Part shown: piece after piece, positions 1-10,250 of the stretch
Numbering within the stretch: position 1 is the first letter of the stretch
How the letters are laid out: each line of letters opens with the position of its first letter
Assembly: GCA_963693285.1 (NCBI GenBank)
Contig: OY848917.1
Location: 23,070,245 to 23,134,244, forward strand
DNA from: Xestospongia muta
Taxonomy: Eukaryota > Porifera > Demospongiae > Haplosclerida > Petrosiidae
Length of the DNA stretch: 64,000 nt
Direction: 5' to 3'
The notes under the pieces: generated by a model
The model's database searches: none
What the model was told of the DNA's origin: nothing
Seen by the model: the letters and a program-made list of their open reading frames with translations, nothing else
Translations under genes and position numbers: made by a program

Positions 1-308
1 TCTGTCCATCAAATTGTCTATTTATCTATTATATATTTATTTATCCATCAATTTATCTACTAATTCATAAAGTCATTACATAAAGTTAACATTCATAATA
101 TATGTTTATATTGCATACATACAGAAGGACTATAAAGAGCTTTTCTCTTTGTTTCATTGTCTACTCTTCAGCTATCTTTTCCACTAATTTCTGTGTCTGC
201 TATTTCTCATGCATCATTTCATTTTCATATCTTTGCCATTGAGACACCAACTAGATATAAGTAAACAGAATTACATTTACATCATCACTTCCCTTCTTTC
301 TCTCTTTT

Positions 309-599
309 TGTATTAGTCCATGTAGTTGTATTAGTCCATGTAGTTGTATTAGTCCATGTAGTTGTATTAGTGCATGTAGTTGTATTAGTCCATGTAGTTG
401 TATTAGTAGTTGTATTAGTGCATGTAGTTGTATTAGTGCATGTAGTTGTATTAGTGCATGTAGTTGTATTAGTCCATGTAGCTGTATTAGTGCATGTAGT
501 TGTATTAGTGCATGTAGTTGTATTAGTGCATGTAGTTGTATTAGTCCATATAGTTGTATCAGTCCATGTAGTTGTATTAGTCCATATAGTTGTATTAGT
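309..599. repeat. 18-bp tandem minisatellite (unit A)
   Basis: About 16 head-to-tail copies of TGTATTAGTCCATGTAGT. A CC/GC variant occurs in the middle of the unit, one copy is shortened by 6 bp, and the last units change CATG to CATA. The unit is a multiple of three, so it stays open and encodes a trivial Val/Leu/His repeat. I see no sign that it is translated. Confidence 0.95.
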
Positions 600-930
600 C
601 TTATGTACTAAAGAAGAATCAGACTTTGCCAGAAGTTTATATTGTTTGATGCTAGATAATAATTATAATAAATGATAAATCTTAAACAGATTATTATACT
701 TACCTGCTCATTTTACATTTTCATGGGATAAAATCATTGAATTTATCCACCACTTGAGAATGCAGGTGATGATTCACTTCTTTGTCTTACTGACAATTCA
801 AAAGGTTTCATTATAATCGAGAACCTGAAAATAGTCTTAATGTTGTTTACCTATAAAGCCATTACAACATAATTTTGGATAGAACTGACATAACTGACAA
901 TTGTGTTAACACAAAGACCAATCTGTAGAA

Positions 931-1069
931 TCATGTTATTTCTTTCCTGTACTCTACTTCCTGTTCTATATATCTCACATAATGTTCCTCTGCTATCATA
1001 TGTAAGTTGACTTCATTTTCTCTTACACGTAACTTGTAATGTTTAGCTAGTATCACAAACACAACTAGT
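931..1069 (-). pseudogene. POT-like transporter, C-terminal fragment
   Basis: The minus strand encodes only the last 40-odd residues of the POT-like family of this window (basic AKHYKLRVREN stretch, then the EEHYVRYIEQEVEYRKE tail and a TGA stop). It lies inside a 290-bp segment present only in unit A. That segment is flanked by two copies of a roughly 67-bp sequence (826-892 and 1109-1177), so it looks like a local duplication carrying a gene end. Nothing upstream continues the reading frame. Confidence 0.8.
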
Positions 1070-1615
1070 ACGATTAATATATTACTGACAATTGTGTTCA
1101 CACTAAGACTAATCTGAAAATAGTCTTAATGTTGTTTACCTATAAAGCCATTACAACATAAATTTGGATAGAACTGACAAAGTATATGCATTCTTCACAA
1201 ACTTATAACATTAGTTTAGCCATATAAAATATACCAACTAGCTTGTTTTAGTCAGTGTGTATGTAATTTCATTTTACTATTGATCAATATATAATAATGA
1301 AAAGAAAGATGAATAGTAAACATTGGAAATTCCAGTGTTGTAGAGCATACATTGTATGTATAATTATATGTGTATATATTGTAGCATATACTTAGAGATA
1401 TGTAACTAACATGAAGCAATCTGATTGGTTAATTTGAATTCAAAATCACATAGAATACGTCTGGCAACATTGATGTTAAAGTACGCACTAAATATTGTTA
1501 CCACAAGTGCTACGGAAGTGTCAAGATGTTTTAGAAATGTCTTATTATTGCCAATACAACATGGTTGCTTTCTTCTCATTCACAAATAGCAACAACAATG
1601 AAATTTAGTATTGTT

Positions 1616-1706
1616 AGTATAAAACTTCCTACATAGTAGCTGCAACTTAAGACTCTATAACATGTTTAGAAAGACTATGTAGCTATTATGTAGGAATTTT
1701 TATACT
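1616..1706. repeat. Foldback element in POT 3' flank (G1)
   Basis: Two 26-bp arms (1616-1641 and 1681-1706) are inverted copies with two mismatches, around a 39-base loop. The arm core is CCTACATARTAGCT. The same foldback occurs in the 3' flank of G2 (5348-5438), G8 (27,108-27,198) and the unit B copies, and in a decayed form by G5. It therefore travelled with the gene family. It may be an old MITE or a 3'-end structure; the sequence cannot decide. Confidence 0.75.
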
Positions 1707-1742
1707 GCCATTTTTATTACATTCTTGTTTCAATTATTTGTA

Positions 1743-2192
1743 CACTCAAAATAGCATTTTGTCATTTCAACCATTGTCTTTGTTACCATAATTTCATCAA
1801 TATGATGTAAGCCCAATATTGAGTTACCGCAAAGCCAAAACTGGTCTAACTCAATATGTATAAAGTCAACTAGAAGCCAAAAGGTCCTCTTTGTAGTTTA
1901 TGTCTAGTAATTGAAGCCACGAGCAAGAGATAGATACTATTTCAACTTAACTAATTGGATTAGGAACAGTTGAAACAGAATCTGCTTATAGCTTTAATTG
2001 AAGCCATGATTCAATTACTGTATAGCAAAGTAGATGTAAAAGAAATGTGGTTGTAGATACAACTAGTTGGCTTTATGCATATTAACATACACTATAGTTG
2101 GCCTTGTAGCAACTTAGAATGGGTTTACATCATATTGATGAAACTGTTGTAACGAATACCTCGGTTAAAATGACAAAATGCTTTTTTCAGTG
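1743..2192. mobile_element. 450-bp MITE with TA target duplication
   Basis: The element has inverted ends: it starts CACTCAAAATAGCATTTTG and the reverse complement of its end starts CACTGAAAAAAGCATTTTG, with similarity continuing about 10 bases further. A second internal inverted pair (TTTCATCAATATGATGTAA and its partner near 2130-2150) extends the foldback. TA flanks both sides (1741-1742, 2193-2194). Empty sites exist in the paralogous 3' flanks at about 5474 and 34,597, where the sequence reads TTATTTGTA directly into the CACC flank. TA duplication and terminal repeats fit a non-autonomous Tc1/mariner-type element. It has no coding capacity. Confidence 0.9.
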
Positions 2193-2372
2193 TACCACCA
2201 TCTTTACATTTCATGAATGTTTTTGAAATTTTATATAATTGTATTAAACAATCTACATGGGACATAACTAAGATTTAACTAAACATGTATATAGTACAGT
2301 ATCAATATTTAAAGTAGTTTAACAATTTAGTTTATACAATCGTCAGGTTGTACATGTCTGGCACTTGTGTTG

Positions 2373-3884
2373 TCATCTTATTTCTTTCCTGTACTCTACT
2401 TCCTGTTCTATATATCTCACATAATGTTCCTCTGCTATCATATGTATGTTGACTTCATTTTCTCTTACACGTAACTTGTAACGTTTAGCTAGTATCACAA
2501 ACACAACTAGTATGATGACAATAATCATACTCTTGTAAACATAATAAAAAAGATTTTGACAGATTATATCATTTTCACATTTAAAGGGAAACTTGCCATT
2601 AATATTAACTGCTAATCCAATTGCAAATGCTGCAAACCACATTCCAACCATCAACCCTCTCATTTCATGTGGAGACTGAGCTATTGTGAACTCCAATGAT
2701 GTAGGAAGAATTAAAGCAAATGAAATTCCATATAAAATTTCAGGAACAATGATTGCTTCGTATGAAGTTGCATTCAAATAAAGAAATTGTTTACAAAAAA
2801 ACAAGATGACATAATATAGCTGAGCTGATAAAGCAAAAATAAGTCCCAGACCAATTCTCTTAAGCATACTTGGAATATACTTTACAAGATGTTTATACAA
2901 CATCAGAAGGTAGAGAATGATTAAAAGTAAACCAACACCAAAGTATAAAGCGTCACTTAATATATAGCAAGAAAGAAATTGTGAATTGTCATATGAAGTG
3001 TGAAATTTAAAAAGCCTGACTTCCTCAGCACACATGAGACCTACAACTGAAACAAAGAGAGGTATCAATCGTAGTACTGTCTTCACGTTTTCTACTTGTT
3101 CCTCTGAGAAGGGTCCGCCATATTTTTCCTTACCTAAGTCTAGTCGTGAAGGGTAATCCTCCTCCCAATATGTCAAGGCACTACGATTCCTGGGATATTT
3201 GTTCTTTCTAGCATAGTTGAGTACTTTAGCAATCATTTTGACAGGATTAATAATGTGAGGTGTAGTATCTAGCCAATGTTTGAAGAGAAAGTTACTGACA
3301 ATGACTGTAGATACAGATACACCTGATACTACATATGAGAAGATATAAAATTCTTTCAGCAAACATTTAACAACTTCCAAAATGACGTATACTATTGGTA
3401 TAGTCACAGAATGCAAATAAATGACAGCACTCAGTTTATCAGCAGAAGCTCCTATTAACTGATCAATGTTAAATTGTACAATATTGGAGCGAAAACTACT
3501 GTAGCCAATTACTTGTAGAAAGTATCCAAGACCCAAAACTGACCAATATAATGCATCAATGTTTAAATATATATTGACAATAGCTACAATACCAGTAGTT
3601 ACCCAAGAAGCAAAAGAGAAGTACACACCAGTAATTATCATTTTATATCTACCTGTCTTTACATCAGCAAGTAGACCAAAGATAGGAAATATGAAAAAAA
3701 ATAAACAATATCCAACATCACCAACATAATTGTAACTTTTGATTTGACTGTCATAGTAGCTTGTTGCAGCAAAATGCCTTATTAAATTTAAGTGAAGGTA
3801 CATCAAAGCATCCCAGAGGATTATGAGTATTACTGACTGAGAACTTACGCATTCGGTACTAGCCTTTCTTTTAGAACAACACAT
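2373..3884 (-). CDS. POT/SLC15-like transporter (G1), intact
   Basis: An intronless open frame of 503 codons from ATG at 3884. The in-frame triplet two codons upstream is TTG, so MCCSKRK is taken as the start. The protein is strongly hydrophobic, with about 12 predicted membrane segments. Family marks: the loop GLLADVKTGRYK after TM2 (MFS/POT motif A), FRSNIVQFNIDQL (POT-type SNxxxFxxDQ), KYGGPFSEEQVENVKTVLRL before TM7, and EFTIAQSPHEMRGLMVG, the late POT motif. The family imports di/tripeptides or related solutes with protons across plasma or endolysosomal membranes; the substrate here is unknown. The usual TM1 ExxER proton-coupling motif is not recognisable (LWDALMYLHLNLIRHF instead). The unit B twin has a nonsense codon where this copy has TCA (2721-2723). 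Confidence 0.88.
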   Translation of the reverse strand: MCCSKRKASTECVSSQSVILIILWDALMYLHLNLIRHFAATSYYDSQIKSYNYVGDVGYCLFFFIFPIFGLLADVKTGRYKMIITGVYFSFASWVTTGIVAIVNIYLNIDALYWSVLGLGYFLQVIGYSSFRSNIVQFNIDQLIGASADKLSAVIYLHSVTIPIVYVILEVVKCLLKEFYIFSYVVSGVSVSTVIVSNFLFKHWLDTTPHIINPVKMIAKVLNYARKNKYPRNRSALTYWEEDYPSRLDLGKEKYGGPFSEEQVENVKTVLRLIPLFVSVVGLMCAEEVRLFKFHTSYDNSQFLSCYILSDALYFGVGLLLIILYLLMLYKHLVKYIPSMLKRIGLGLIFALSAQLYYVILFFCKQFLYLNATSYEAIIVPEILYGISFALILPTSLEFTIAQSPHEMRGLMVGMWFAAFAIGLAVNINGKFPFKCENDIICQNLFYYVYKSMIIVIILVVFVILAKRYKLRVRENEVNIHMIAEEHYVRYIEQEVEYRKEIR

Positions 3885-3894
3885 CTTCAATGGT

Positions 3895-4190
3895 GATTAA
3901 TCTTAGATAGAACTAACAAAGTATATGCATTCTTCACAAACTTGTAACATTATTTTAGCCATATAAAATATACCAACTAGCTTATTTTAGTCAGTGTGTA
4001 TGTAATTTCACTTTACTATTGATCAATAGATAATAATGAAAAGGAAGATGAATAGTAAACATTGGAAATTCCAGTGTTGTAGAGCATACATTGTATGTAT
4101 AATTATATGTGTATATATTGTAGCCTTATACTTAGAGTATAGGTAACTAACATGAAGCAATCTGATTGGTCAGTTCGAGTTTAAAATCAC
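3895..4190 (-). promoter_or_regulatory. Conserved 5' flank of POT copies
   Basis: About 300 bp upstream of G1 are repeated nearly unchanged upstream of other POT starts or former starts: 1170-1470, 25,640-25,915, 28,915-29,215, 30,290-30,580 and 33,015-33,310, with more distant versions at 7200-7350 and 8640-8775. It contains an AT-rich stretch about 95 bases from the ATG and a CATACATTGTATG palindrome. This is the likely promoter and 5' UTR region, but no transcript evidence is available and conservation may only reflect recent duplication. Confidence 0.4.
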
Positions 4191-4766
4191 ATAGAATACA
4201 TCTGCCAACATTTAAATCATATCTGCTAACACTTAGAAATTTGTCTGGGAATTGTTACTATTGCTAAATTCTAACACATTAAATAATTTTTCTTCACAAC
4301 AAAAAGATAACGAATCATAAGAATATATGTTTTGATAAAATGATTATTTAAAAGGCAGCTACTTTACTGCCTATATTTCATGGCAAGGCTTTATAAACTC
4401 TTTCCAACATTAGATTTTAAATTTCAAGTTTTTATGTTACTTTTCAAAGTCTCTACAACACTGGAACACTCACTGAATGCTTGAGCTCAGAAATAACAAG
4501 TTGTTTTCAATGTTCTTATACCACAAATTTTGGTTCGGTTTGAAAAGTTGACAGCATGACATGCACGTGGTTAAAACTATTGTTCTAGTAGCGCCTAGTT
4601 CAAAGAACAGTTTATAATATTATCAAGCTGTTTGAAGCTTCAGGCGAAAACAATGTGAAAAGTCCAAATTGAAGACCATCTCTTTATGCTTTGAATGATA
4701 ATGAAGAACTTGTTATAAATTAAGTGTTAGAGGGCCCTATACTTGAACTAAAAGCAATAAGTACAA
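4191..4766. other. No gene seen
   Basis: AT-rich sequence with no open frame resembling a known protein and no intron-exon pattern I could trace. It is shared with unit B (33,310-33,888) with few changes. Confidence 0.6.
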
Positions 4767-5018
4767 TTATAACAGATACAATATGTAGTGTTGTGTACAT
4801 TCCAACATACTGTACCCAATTACTTGTAGAAAGTATCCAAGACCCAAAACTGACCAATATAATACATCAATGTTTATATATATATTGACAATAACTGCTA
4901 TGCCACATGTTACCCAAGAAGCAAAAGAGAAGTACACACCAGTAATTATCATTTTATATCTACCTGTCTTTACATCAGTGAGTAGACCAAAAACAGAAAA
5001 TAAGAAAAAATGAATCAA
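4767..5018 (-). pseudogene. POT-like transporter fragment (G3)
   Basis: About 70 codons match the TM2-TM4 part of G1/G2: GLLTDVKTGRYKMIITG, then the SFASWVTCGIAVIVNIY and LYWSVLGLGYFLQVIGYS stretches. Before it, where the N-terminus should be, the sequence is unrelated. After it the frame leaves the family within a few codons and stops. It is an isolated internal piece with no plausible start, present identically placed in unit B. Confidence 0.85.
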
Positions 5019-5347
5019 TATCCAAAATCAACAATATAAAGGCAAGAGCATCACATAAATCACTTTACATAGAAATTTTATGGAATGATGAGCAGAACCA
5101 TTGTCAGTCCTTTACATCAGCATTTAACAGCATTGATAGTAAGTTGGCATGTTGAAACTCTTTACTTCTATCACAGCTCTTCTCAAAACTGCTGAAATAT
5201 ATAATAATTGATGTATGCACTAACTATTGTTACCACATATGCTACAGAAGTGTCAAGATGTTTTAGAAATGTCTTATTATTGCCAATACAACATGGTTGC
5301 TTTCTTCTCATTCACCAATAGCAACAACAATGAAATTTAGTATTGTT

Positions 5348-5438
5348 AGTATAAAACTTCCTACATAGTAGCTGCAACTTAAGACTCTATAATATGTTTA
5401 GTGAGACTATGTAGCTATTATGTAGGAGTTTTTATACT
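5348..5438. repeat. Foldback element in POT 3' flank (G2)
   Basis: Same foldback as at 1616-1706: arms 5348-5373 and 5413-5438, here about 215 bases beyond the G2 stop. The downstream site that carries the 450-bp MITE near G1 is empty here. Confidence 0.75.
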
Positions 5439-5651
5439 GCCATTTTTATTACGTTCTTGTTTCAATTATTTGTATCACCATCTTTACATTTCATGAATGT
5501 TTTGAAATTTTATATAATTGTATTAAACAATCTACATGGGACATAACTAAGATTTAACTAAACATGTATATAGTACAGTATCAATATTTAAAGTAGTTTA
5601 ACAATTTAGTTTATACAATCGTCAGGTTGTACATGTCTGGCACTTGTGTTG

Positions 5652-7157
5652 TCATCTTATTTCTTTCCTGTACTCTACTTCCAGTTCTATATATTTCACA
5701 TAATGTTCCTCTGCTATCATATGTATGTTGACTTCATTTTCTCTTACACGTAACTTGTAACGTTTAGCTAGTATCACAAACACAACTAGTATGATGACAA
5801 TAATCACACTCTTGTAAACATAATAAAAAAGATTTTGACAGATTATATCATTTTCACATTTAAAGGGAAACTTGCCATTAATATTAACTGCTAATCCAAT
5901 TGCAAATGCTGCAAACCACATTCCAACCATCAACCCTCTCATTTCATGTGTAGACTGAGCTATTGTGAACTCCAATGATGTAGGAAGAATTAAAGCAAAT
6001 GAAATTCCATATAACATTTCAGGAACAATGATTGCTTTGTATGAAGTTGTATTCAAATGAAGAAACTTTTTACAAGAAAACAAGATGACATAATATAGTG
6101 GAGCTGATAAAGCAAGTCCCAGACTCATTCTCTTAAGCATACTTGGAATATACTTTACAAGATGTTTATACAACATCAGAAGATAGAGAATGATTAGAAG
6201 TAAAGCAACACCAAAGTGTAAAGCATTATATAATACATAGCAAGAAAGAAAATGTGAATTATCATGTGAAGTGTGAAAGTTAAAAAGCCTGACTTCCTCA
6301 CCACACATGAGACCTACAACTGAAACAAAGAGAGGTATCAATCGTAGTACTGTCTTCACATTCTCTACTTGTTCCTCTGAGAAGGGTCCACCATATTTTT
6401 CCTTACCTAAGTCTAGTCGTGAAGGGTAATCCTCCTCCCAATATGTCAAGGCACTACGATTCCTGGGATATTTGTTCTTTCTAGCATAGTTGAGTACTTT
6501 AGCAATCAATTTCACAGGATTAATAATGTGAGGTGTAGTATCTAGCCAATGTTTGAAGAGAAAGTTACTGACAATGACTGTAGATACAGATACACCTGAT
6601 ACTACATATGAGAAGATATAAAATTCTTTCAGCAAACATTTAACAACTTCCAAAATGACAAATACTATTGGTATAGTCACAGAATGCAAATAAATGACAG
6701 CACTCAGTTTATCAGCAGAAGCTCCTATTAACTGATCAATGTTAAATTGTACAATATTGGAGCGAAAACTACCATACCCAATTACTTGTAGAAAGTATCC
6801 GAGACCCAAAACCAACCAAAATAATGCATCAATGTTTAAATATATATTGATAATAACTACTATACCACAAGTTACCCAAGAAGCAAAAGAGAAGTACACA
6901 CCAGTAATTATCATTTTATATCTACCTATCTTTACATCAGTGAGTAGACCAAAGACAGGAAATAAGAAAAACAATAAACAATATCCAACATCACCAACAT
7001 AATTGTAACTTTTGACTTGACTGTTATAGTAGCTTGTTGCAGCAAAATGTCTTATTAAGTTTATGTGAAGGTACATCAAAGCATCCCAGAGGATTATGAG
7101 TATTACTGACTGAGAACTTACACTGTCAGCCTTTCTCTTACAACAACACATCTTCAT
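5652..7157 (-). CDS. POT/SLC15-like transporter (G2), intact
   Basis: Intronless frame closely related to G1 along its whole length. It opens at 7193, but the methionine aligned with the paralogues is at 7157 (MKMCCCKRKADS), giving 501 codons; the 12 extra upstream codons are unlikely to be conserved. Motifs seen: GLLTDVKIGRYK after TM2, FRSNIVQFNIDQLIGASADKL, KYGGPFSEEQVENVKTVLRL, and EFTIAQSTHEMRGLMVG. About 12 membrane segments are expected. Relative to G1 it lacks a few residues around KRMSLGLALSAPLYY. TM1 again lacks ExxER, so proton coupling by the standard mechanism is doubtful. It lies 1.8 kb from G1 in the same orientation, a tandem duplicate. The unit B twin (34,774-36,285) is interrupted by one TAA. 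Confidence 0.88.
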   Translation of the reverse strand: MKMCCCKRKADSVSSQSVILIILWDALMYLHINLIRHFAATSYYNSQVKSYNYVGDVGYCLLFFLFPVFGLLTDVKIGRYKMIITGVYFSFASWVTCGIVVIINIYLNIDALFWLVLGLGYFLQVIGYGSFRSNIVQFNIDQLIGASADKLSAVIYLHSVTIPIVFVILEVVKCLLKEFYIFSYVVSGVSVSTVIVSNFLFKHWLDTTPHIINPVKLIAKVLNYARKNKYPRNRSALTYWEEDYPSRLDLGKEKYGGPFSEEQVENVKTVLRLIPLFVSVVGLMCGEEVRLFNFHTSHDNSHFLSCYVLYNALHFGVALLLIILYLLMLYKHLVKYIPSMLKRMSLGLALSAPLYYVILFSCKKFLHLNTTSYKAIIVPEMLYGISFALILPTSLEFTIAQSTHEMRGLMVGMWFAAFAIGLAVNINGKFPFKCENDIICQNLFYYVYKSVIIVIILVVFVILAKRYKLRVRENEVNIHMIAEEHYVKYIELEVEYRKEIR

Positions 7158-7359
7158 TGTTAATTGTCTTGGAGATGAAAAAGAAATTAGCATGTTTCAC
7201 AAACTTATCATGTTAGTTTAGCTATAAAAATATACCAAACAGTTTGTTTTAGCTAGTGTATATGTAGTTTCTCTTTAAGTTTTGATTAATATATAACATT
7301 GAAATGTAATATGAAATGAAAAATAATAAACACTGAGAATTGAAGTAACATTTGTTAAG

Positions 7360-7460
7360 AGCATATATTATATGTACATGTATAATGTGTATATATATAT
7401 ATTTAATATATATATATATATGTACATGTATATATATATGTACATACATGTATAATATAT
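7360..7460. repeat. TA-rich simple repeat and palindrome
   Basis: Alternating TA runs with ATGTACATGTA blocks on both sides form a self-complementary stretch beginning and ending in GAGCATAT/ATATGCTC. A related stretch lies at 8500-8560. Short open frames here are low-complexity and not credible genes. Confidence 0.85.
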
Positions 7461-7644
7461 GCTCTTCATTTTTCACTATGTTAAAAGTCTTAATTATTCT
7501 GAGAGCATTAACAAATATGAATTCATTGAATCACATGCTTCATTACACTTTTCAAAGTAGCTCTACATAGCCTTCTTGGTCTTTGCCAGATTCTAATACA
7601 CACATATTGTTGTAGTATCATATAGATATTATGACAATGTGTAA

Positions 7645-8290
7645 GTTGTCAGTCAGTAATACTCATAATCCTCTGGAATGCTTGATGAACCTTCATTTAA
7701 ATTCAATAAGACATTTTGCTGCAACAAGCTACTATGACAATCAAGTCAACAGTTACAATTATGTTGGTGATGTTAGATATTGTTTAATTTTTGCCTATTT
7801 ACTGTCTTTGGTCTACTCACTGATGTAAAGAAAGATAGATAAAATGATAATTACTGGTGTGTACTTCTCTTTTGCTTCTAGGGTAACTACTGGTATGTTA
7901 GCTATTGTCAATGTATATCTAAGCATTAATGCATTATATTGGTCAGTTTTGGGTTTCGGATACTTTCTACAAGTAATTAGGTACAGTAGTTTTTGCTCCA
8001 AAATAACATTGATCAGTTAATAGGAGCTTCTGCTGATAAACTGAGTGCTGTCATTTATTGGCATTCTGTGATTTCTAATGTACTCAACTATGCTAGAAAA
8101 AACAAATATCTCAGGAATTGTTTTGCCTTGACATATTGGGAGGAGGACTACCCTTCACGACTAGACTTATGTAAGGAAACATATGGCAGACCCTTCTCAG
8201 AAGAATATGTAAAGAATGTGAAGACAGTGACATTTGATACCTCTCTTTGATTCATTGGTAGGTCTCATGTGTGCTGAGGAGGTTAATAAG
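7645..8290 (+). pseudogene. POT-like transporter pseudogene (G4)
   Basis: Plus-strand remnant, opposite to G1/G2. It starts inside the family's N-terminus (SVSNTHNPLECLMNLHLNSIRHFAATSYY in pieces), passes through the TM2-TM4 region with frame changes near 7795-7830, skips part of FRSNIVQF near 8000, and continues as NIDQLIGASADKLSAVIYWHS. It then jumps, losing roughly 50 residues, to VLNYARKNKY and the ALTYWEEDYPSRLDL segment. Similarity ends near 8290 after the CAEEV equivalent. Two internal deletions and several frameshifts make it non-functional. Confidence 0.88.
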
Positions 8291-8639
8291 CCATTTATTT
8301 TCTTGTTAAATTGCTCTAAAGAAGACTATTAATAGCAGATATCTTATGTAAAAATTAAAGTTTAAAATTCTTCTAGTTTTATAATTATCATTGACAAAAT
8401 AGAAGAAAGAAAGAGGAAAGAACATTGTACCATCCCTATAAAGATAGTGTTAACACCTAACTAATATATACATTATGTATTATTGCAATGAAAGATGAAG
8501 ACCATATATTATACATGTGCACGTATATATGTATATATATATGTACATTATTCAGGTACATATAATTTATCTCTTAGCAATTGTTACTTGAATTCTTAAT
8601 GTTTATAATTTTGTATTTCATATTGCATTTTAATGTTAT

Positions 8640-8836
8640 ATATTAATCAATAATTAAAGTGAAACTACATATGGACTAGCTAAAAAACTGTTTGGTATAC
8701 TTGATATAGCTAAACTAACATCATATGTTTGTGAAACATGCTAATTTCTTTGTCAGTTCTAAGACCAATTAACAATGAAGATGTGTTGTTCTAAGACAAA
8801 TCTGACAGTGTAAGTTTTCAGTCAGTAATACTATTA
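8640..8836 (+). pseudogene. 5' flank and first codons of a POT copy
   Basis: The family 5' flank is followed by ATG at 8782 and MCCSKTNLTV, then a TAA where paralogues read into VSSQSV. Similarity continues for only about 20 bases past the stop (the TTTTCAGTCAGTAATACT equivalent). It is a plus-strand promoter-plus-start remnant next to the G4 pseudogene. Confidence 0.7.
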
Positions 8837-8929
8837 TTAAATTATTAATAATAACACTTTGTTCATAATATAATTCTTTTTTATCACACACTTAAAATAC
8901 TACAGTCAATAGTCTAGTCTGCATTTCCC

Positions 8930-9850
8930 TAAAAGCTGATTGAACAGCATTGCTGAAGAGGATAGAAACTGGATCAGCCATGTTCTGTTTGTCTCCTGTC
9001 CACATTGTAAGAGCAGACTACATCTCAGATCAAAAGGTGGTTACAAACATGTTTGCCTTGTCTTTGACATTAGGGACTTTTATTATCTAGTGTGTGAATA
9101 CACGGATTATAATGCCTGTAATGGTACATTTATATTGTTGAATAATAGAATGTTAGAGTAGCTTTCTGATGGTGTCAGTGTATTTTTTCTAGTTGTTTTA
9201 ACCCGGAGGTAGCATGCCTGTGCCCAATCCATTGTGACTCTTCTCCACTCAAGAACCCTTGGCAATATATAGTTCAACTGCTCTATGTAACCAACTCAAG
9301 GAACTCCACAGTAATGAATGGCTAAGGAGATGATGTCACTACCTTAGTGACTACCAATATGATAATGAGAGCTTGAGCAGTTCCACCAGCTTGTCCCTTG
9401 CTATGACCAGACACCACCCTTCAAATCTCTTCTGACACCCAAGTTGTTCCTAGCTTGCATGTGTGAGTGATATTGGAGTAAAATCCCCACTCTTCTTGCT
9501 GAAGCTATTTCTGTATATAGGTGAATCTTGAAGATTGACTCAACTAAGAAAGTATATAAGAAACTATTGGGAGCTAATGGGACACTAATGTAGGTAATGA
9601 GAAGGAACATTGACAGAGCCTCATAGGTTCTTCAACCATCCTTCATGTTTCAGAGTACATTCAACACATAACTAAAACATTGTGTGAATGTCCTTCCCAA
9701 TGTCTTCATGGAAGCATTATCTTTCCCTTATACAGACAACCACACCAATATACTGGACTATCTGAGATGACAGGACTTTAACACCTAGGAAACTCTACAT
9801 GACATGAGCAAAGAGGATTGTTGTCATTTCTTTAGCAAGAGATAAATGAT
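8930..9850 (+). pseudogene. DUF6729-like repeat-protein relic
   Basis: Codons 8940-9160 read WISHVLFVSCPHCKSRLHL, then DIRDFYYLVCEYTDYNACNGTF. This resembles the paired CPxC...CxxC zinc-binding arrangement of DUF6729 proteins, found in multicopy, transposon-like families of sponges and fish. Further pieces in shifted frames, RTLGNIYSSTALCNQLKELH and SNEWLRR near 9240-9310, fit the HSEEWL-type motif of the same proteins as I remember them. Many stops break the region. The family name is from memory and needs a profile search; the relic status is clear. Confidence 0.5.
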
Positions 9851-9975
9851 TTTGTTTTGGAAATGACAGGTTGACTAGCCAGGTGAAATGCTGACCTCAG
9901 TGATTATTTATGTTAAAACTCTCTTCTTCTATCACAGCTCTTCTCAAAGTTGTCAAAACATTATAGTAATTAATG

Positions 9976-10250
9976 TTGGAGTATGCACTAAATATTCCTA
10001 CTACAAGTGCTACAAAAGTGTCAAGAGGTTTTAGAAATGTCTTATTATTACCAGTACAACATGGTTGCTATCTTGTCATTCACTAATAGCAATAAAAATG
10101 AAATTTAACATTGGTAGTATAAAAAATCTTACATAGTAGCCACAAAATAAGAATATTTAATATGTTTAGTGAGACTATGTGGCTATCATGTAGGAATTTA
10201 TATCATCATCATTCATATCGTTTTCTTGTTTTTAATCTTTGTATTATCAT
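9976..10250. repeat. POT 3' flank block (G5)
   Basis: About 270 bp downstream of the G5 pseudogene match the 3' flanks of G1 (1480-1740) and G2 (5215-5475), including a decayed version of the foldback. The gene fragment therefore moved together with its flank. Confidence 0.7.

Noticed and set aside
370..675. Open frame across the 18-bp minisatellite (and 29,758-30,081)
   Set aside because: It exists only because the repeat unit is a multiple of three without a stop; the translation is a low-complexity Val/Leu/His string.
3835..3850. GTAAGTTCTCAG inside the POT N-terminus as an intron start
   Set aside because: It resembles a donor, but the frame is open through it in all good copies and encodes conserved residues, so no intron is needed.
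3885..3890. Starting G1 two codons upstream at 3890
   Set aside because: That triplet is TTG, not ATG; the first ATG in frame is at 3884 and is conserved in the paralogues.
6739..7002. Plus-strand 87-codon frame opposite G2 (and 35,867-36,130)
   Set aside because: It is antisense to a well-supported transporter gene.
7249..7570. Open frames of Ile/Tyr/His repeats on both strands near the TA-rich block (also 36,377-36,688)
   Set aside because: Products of alternating TA sequence; no complexity and no family match.
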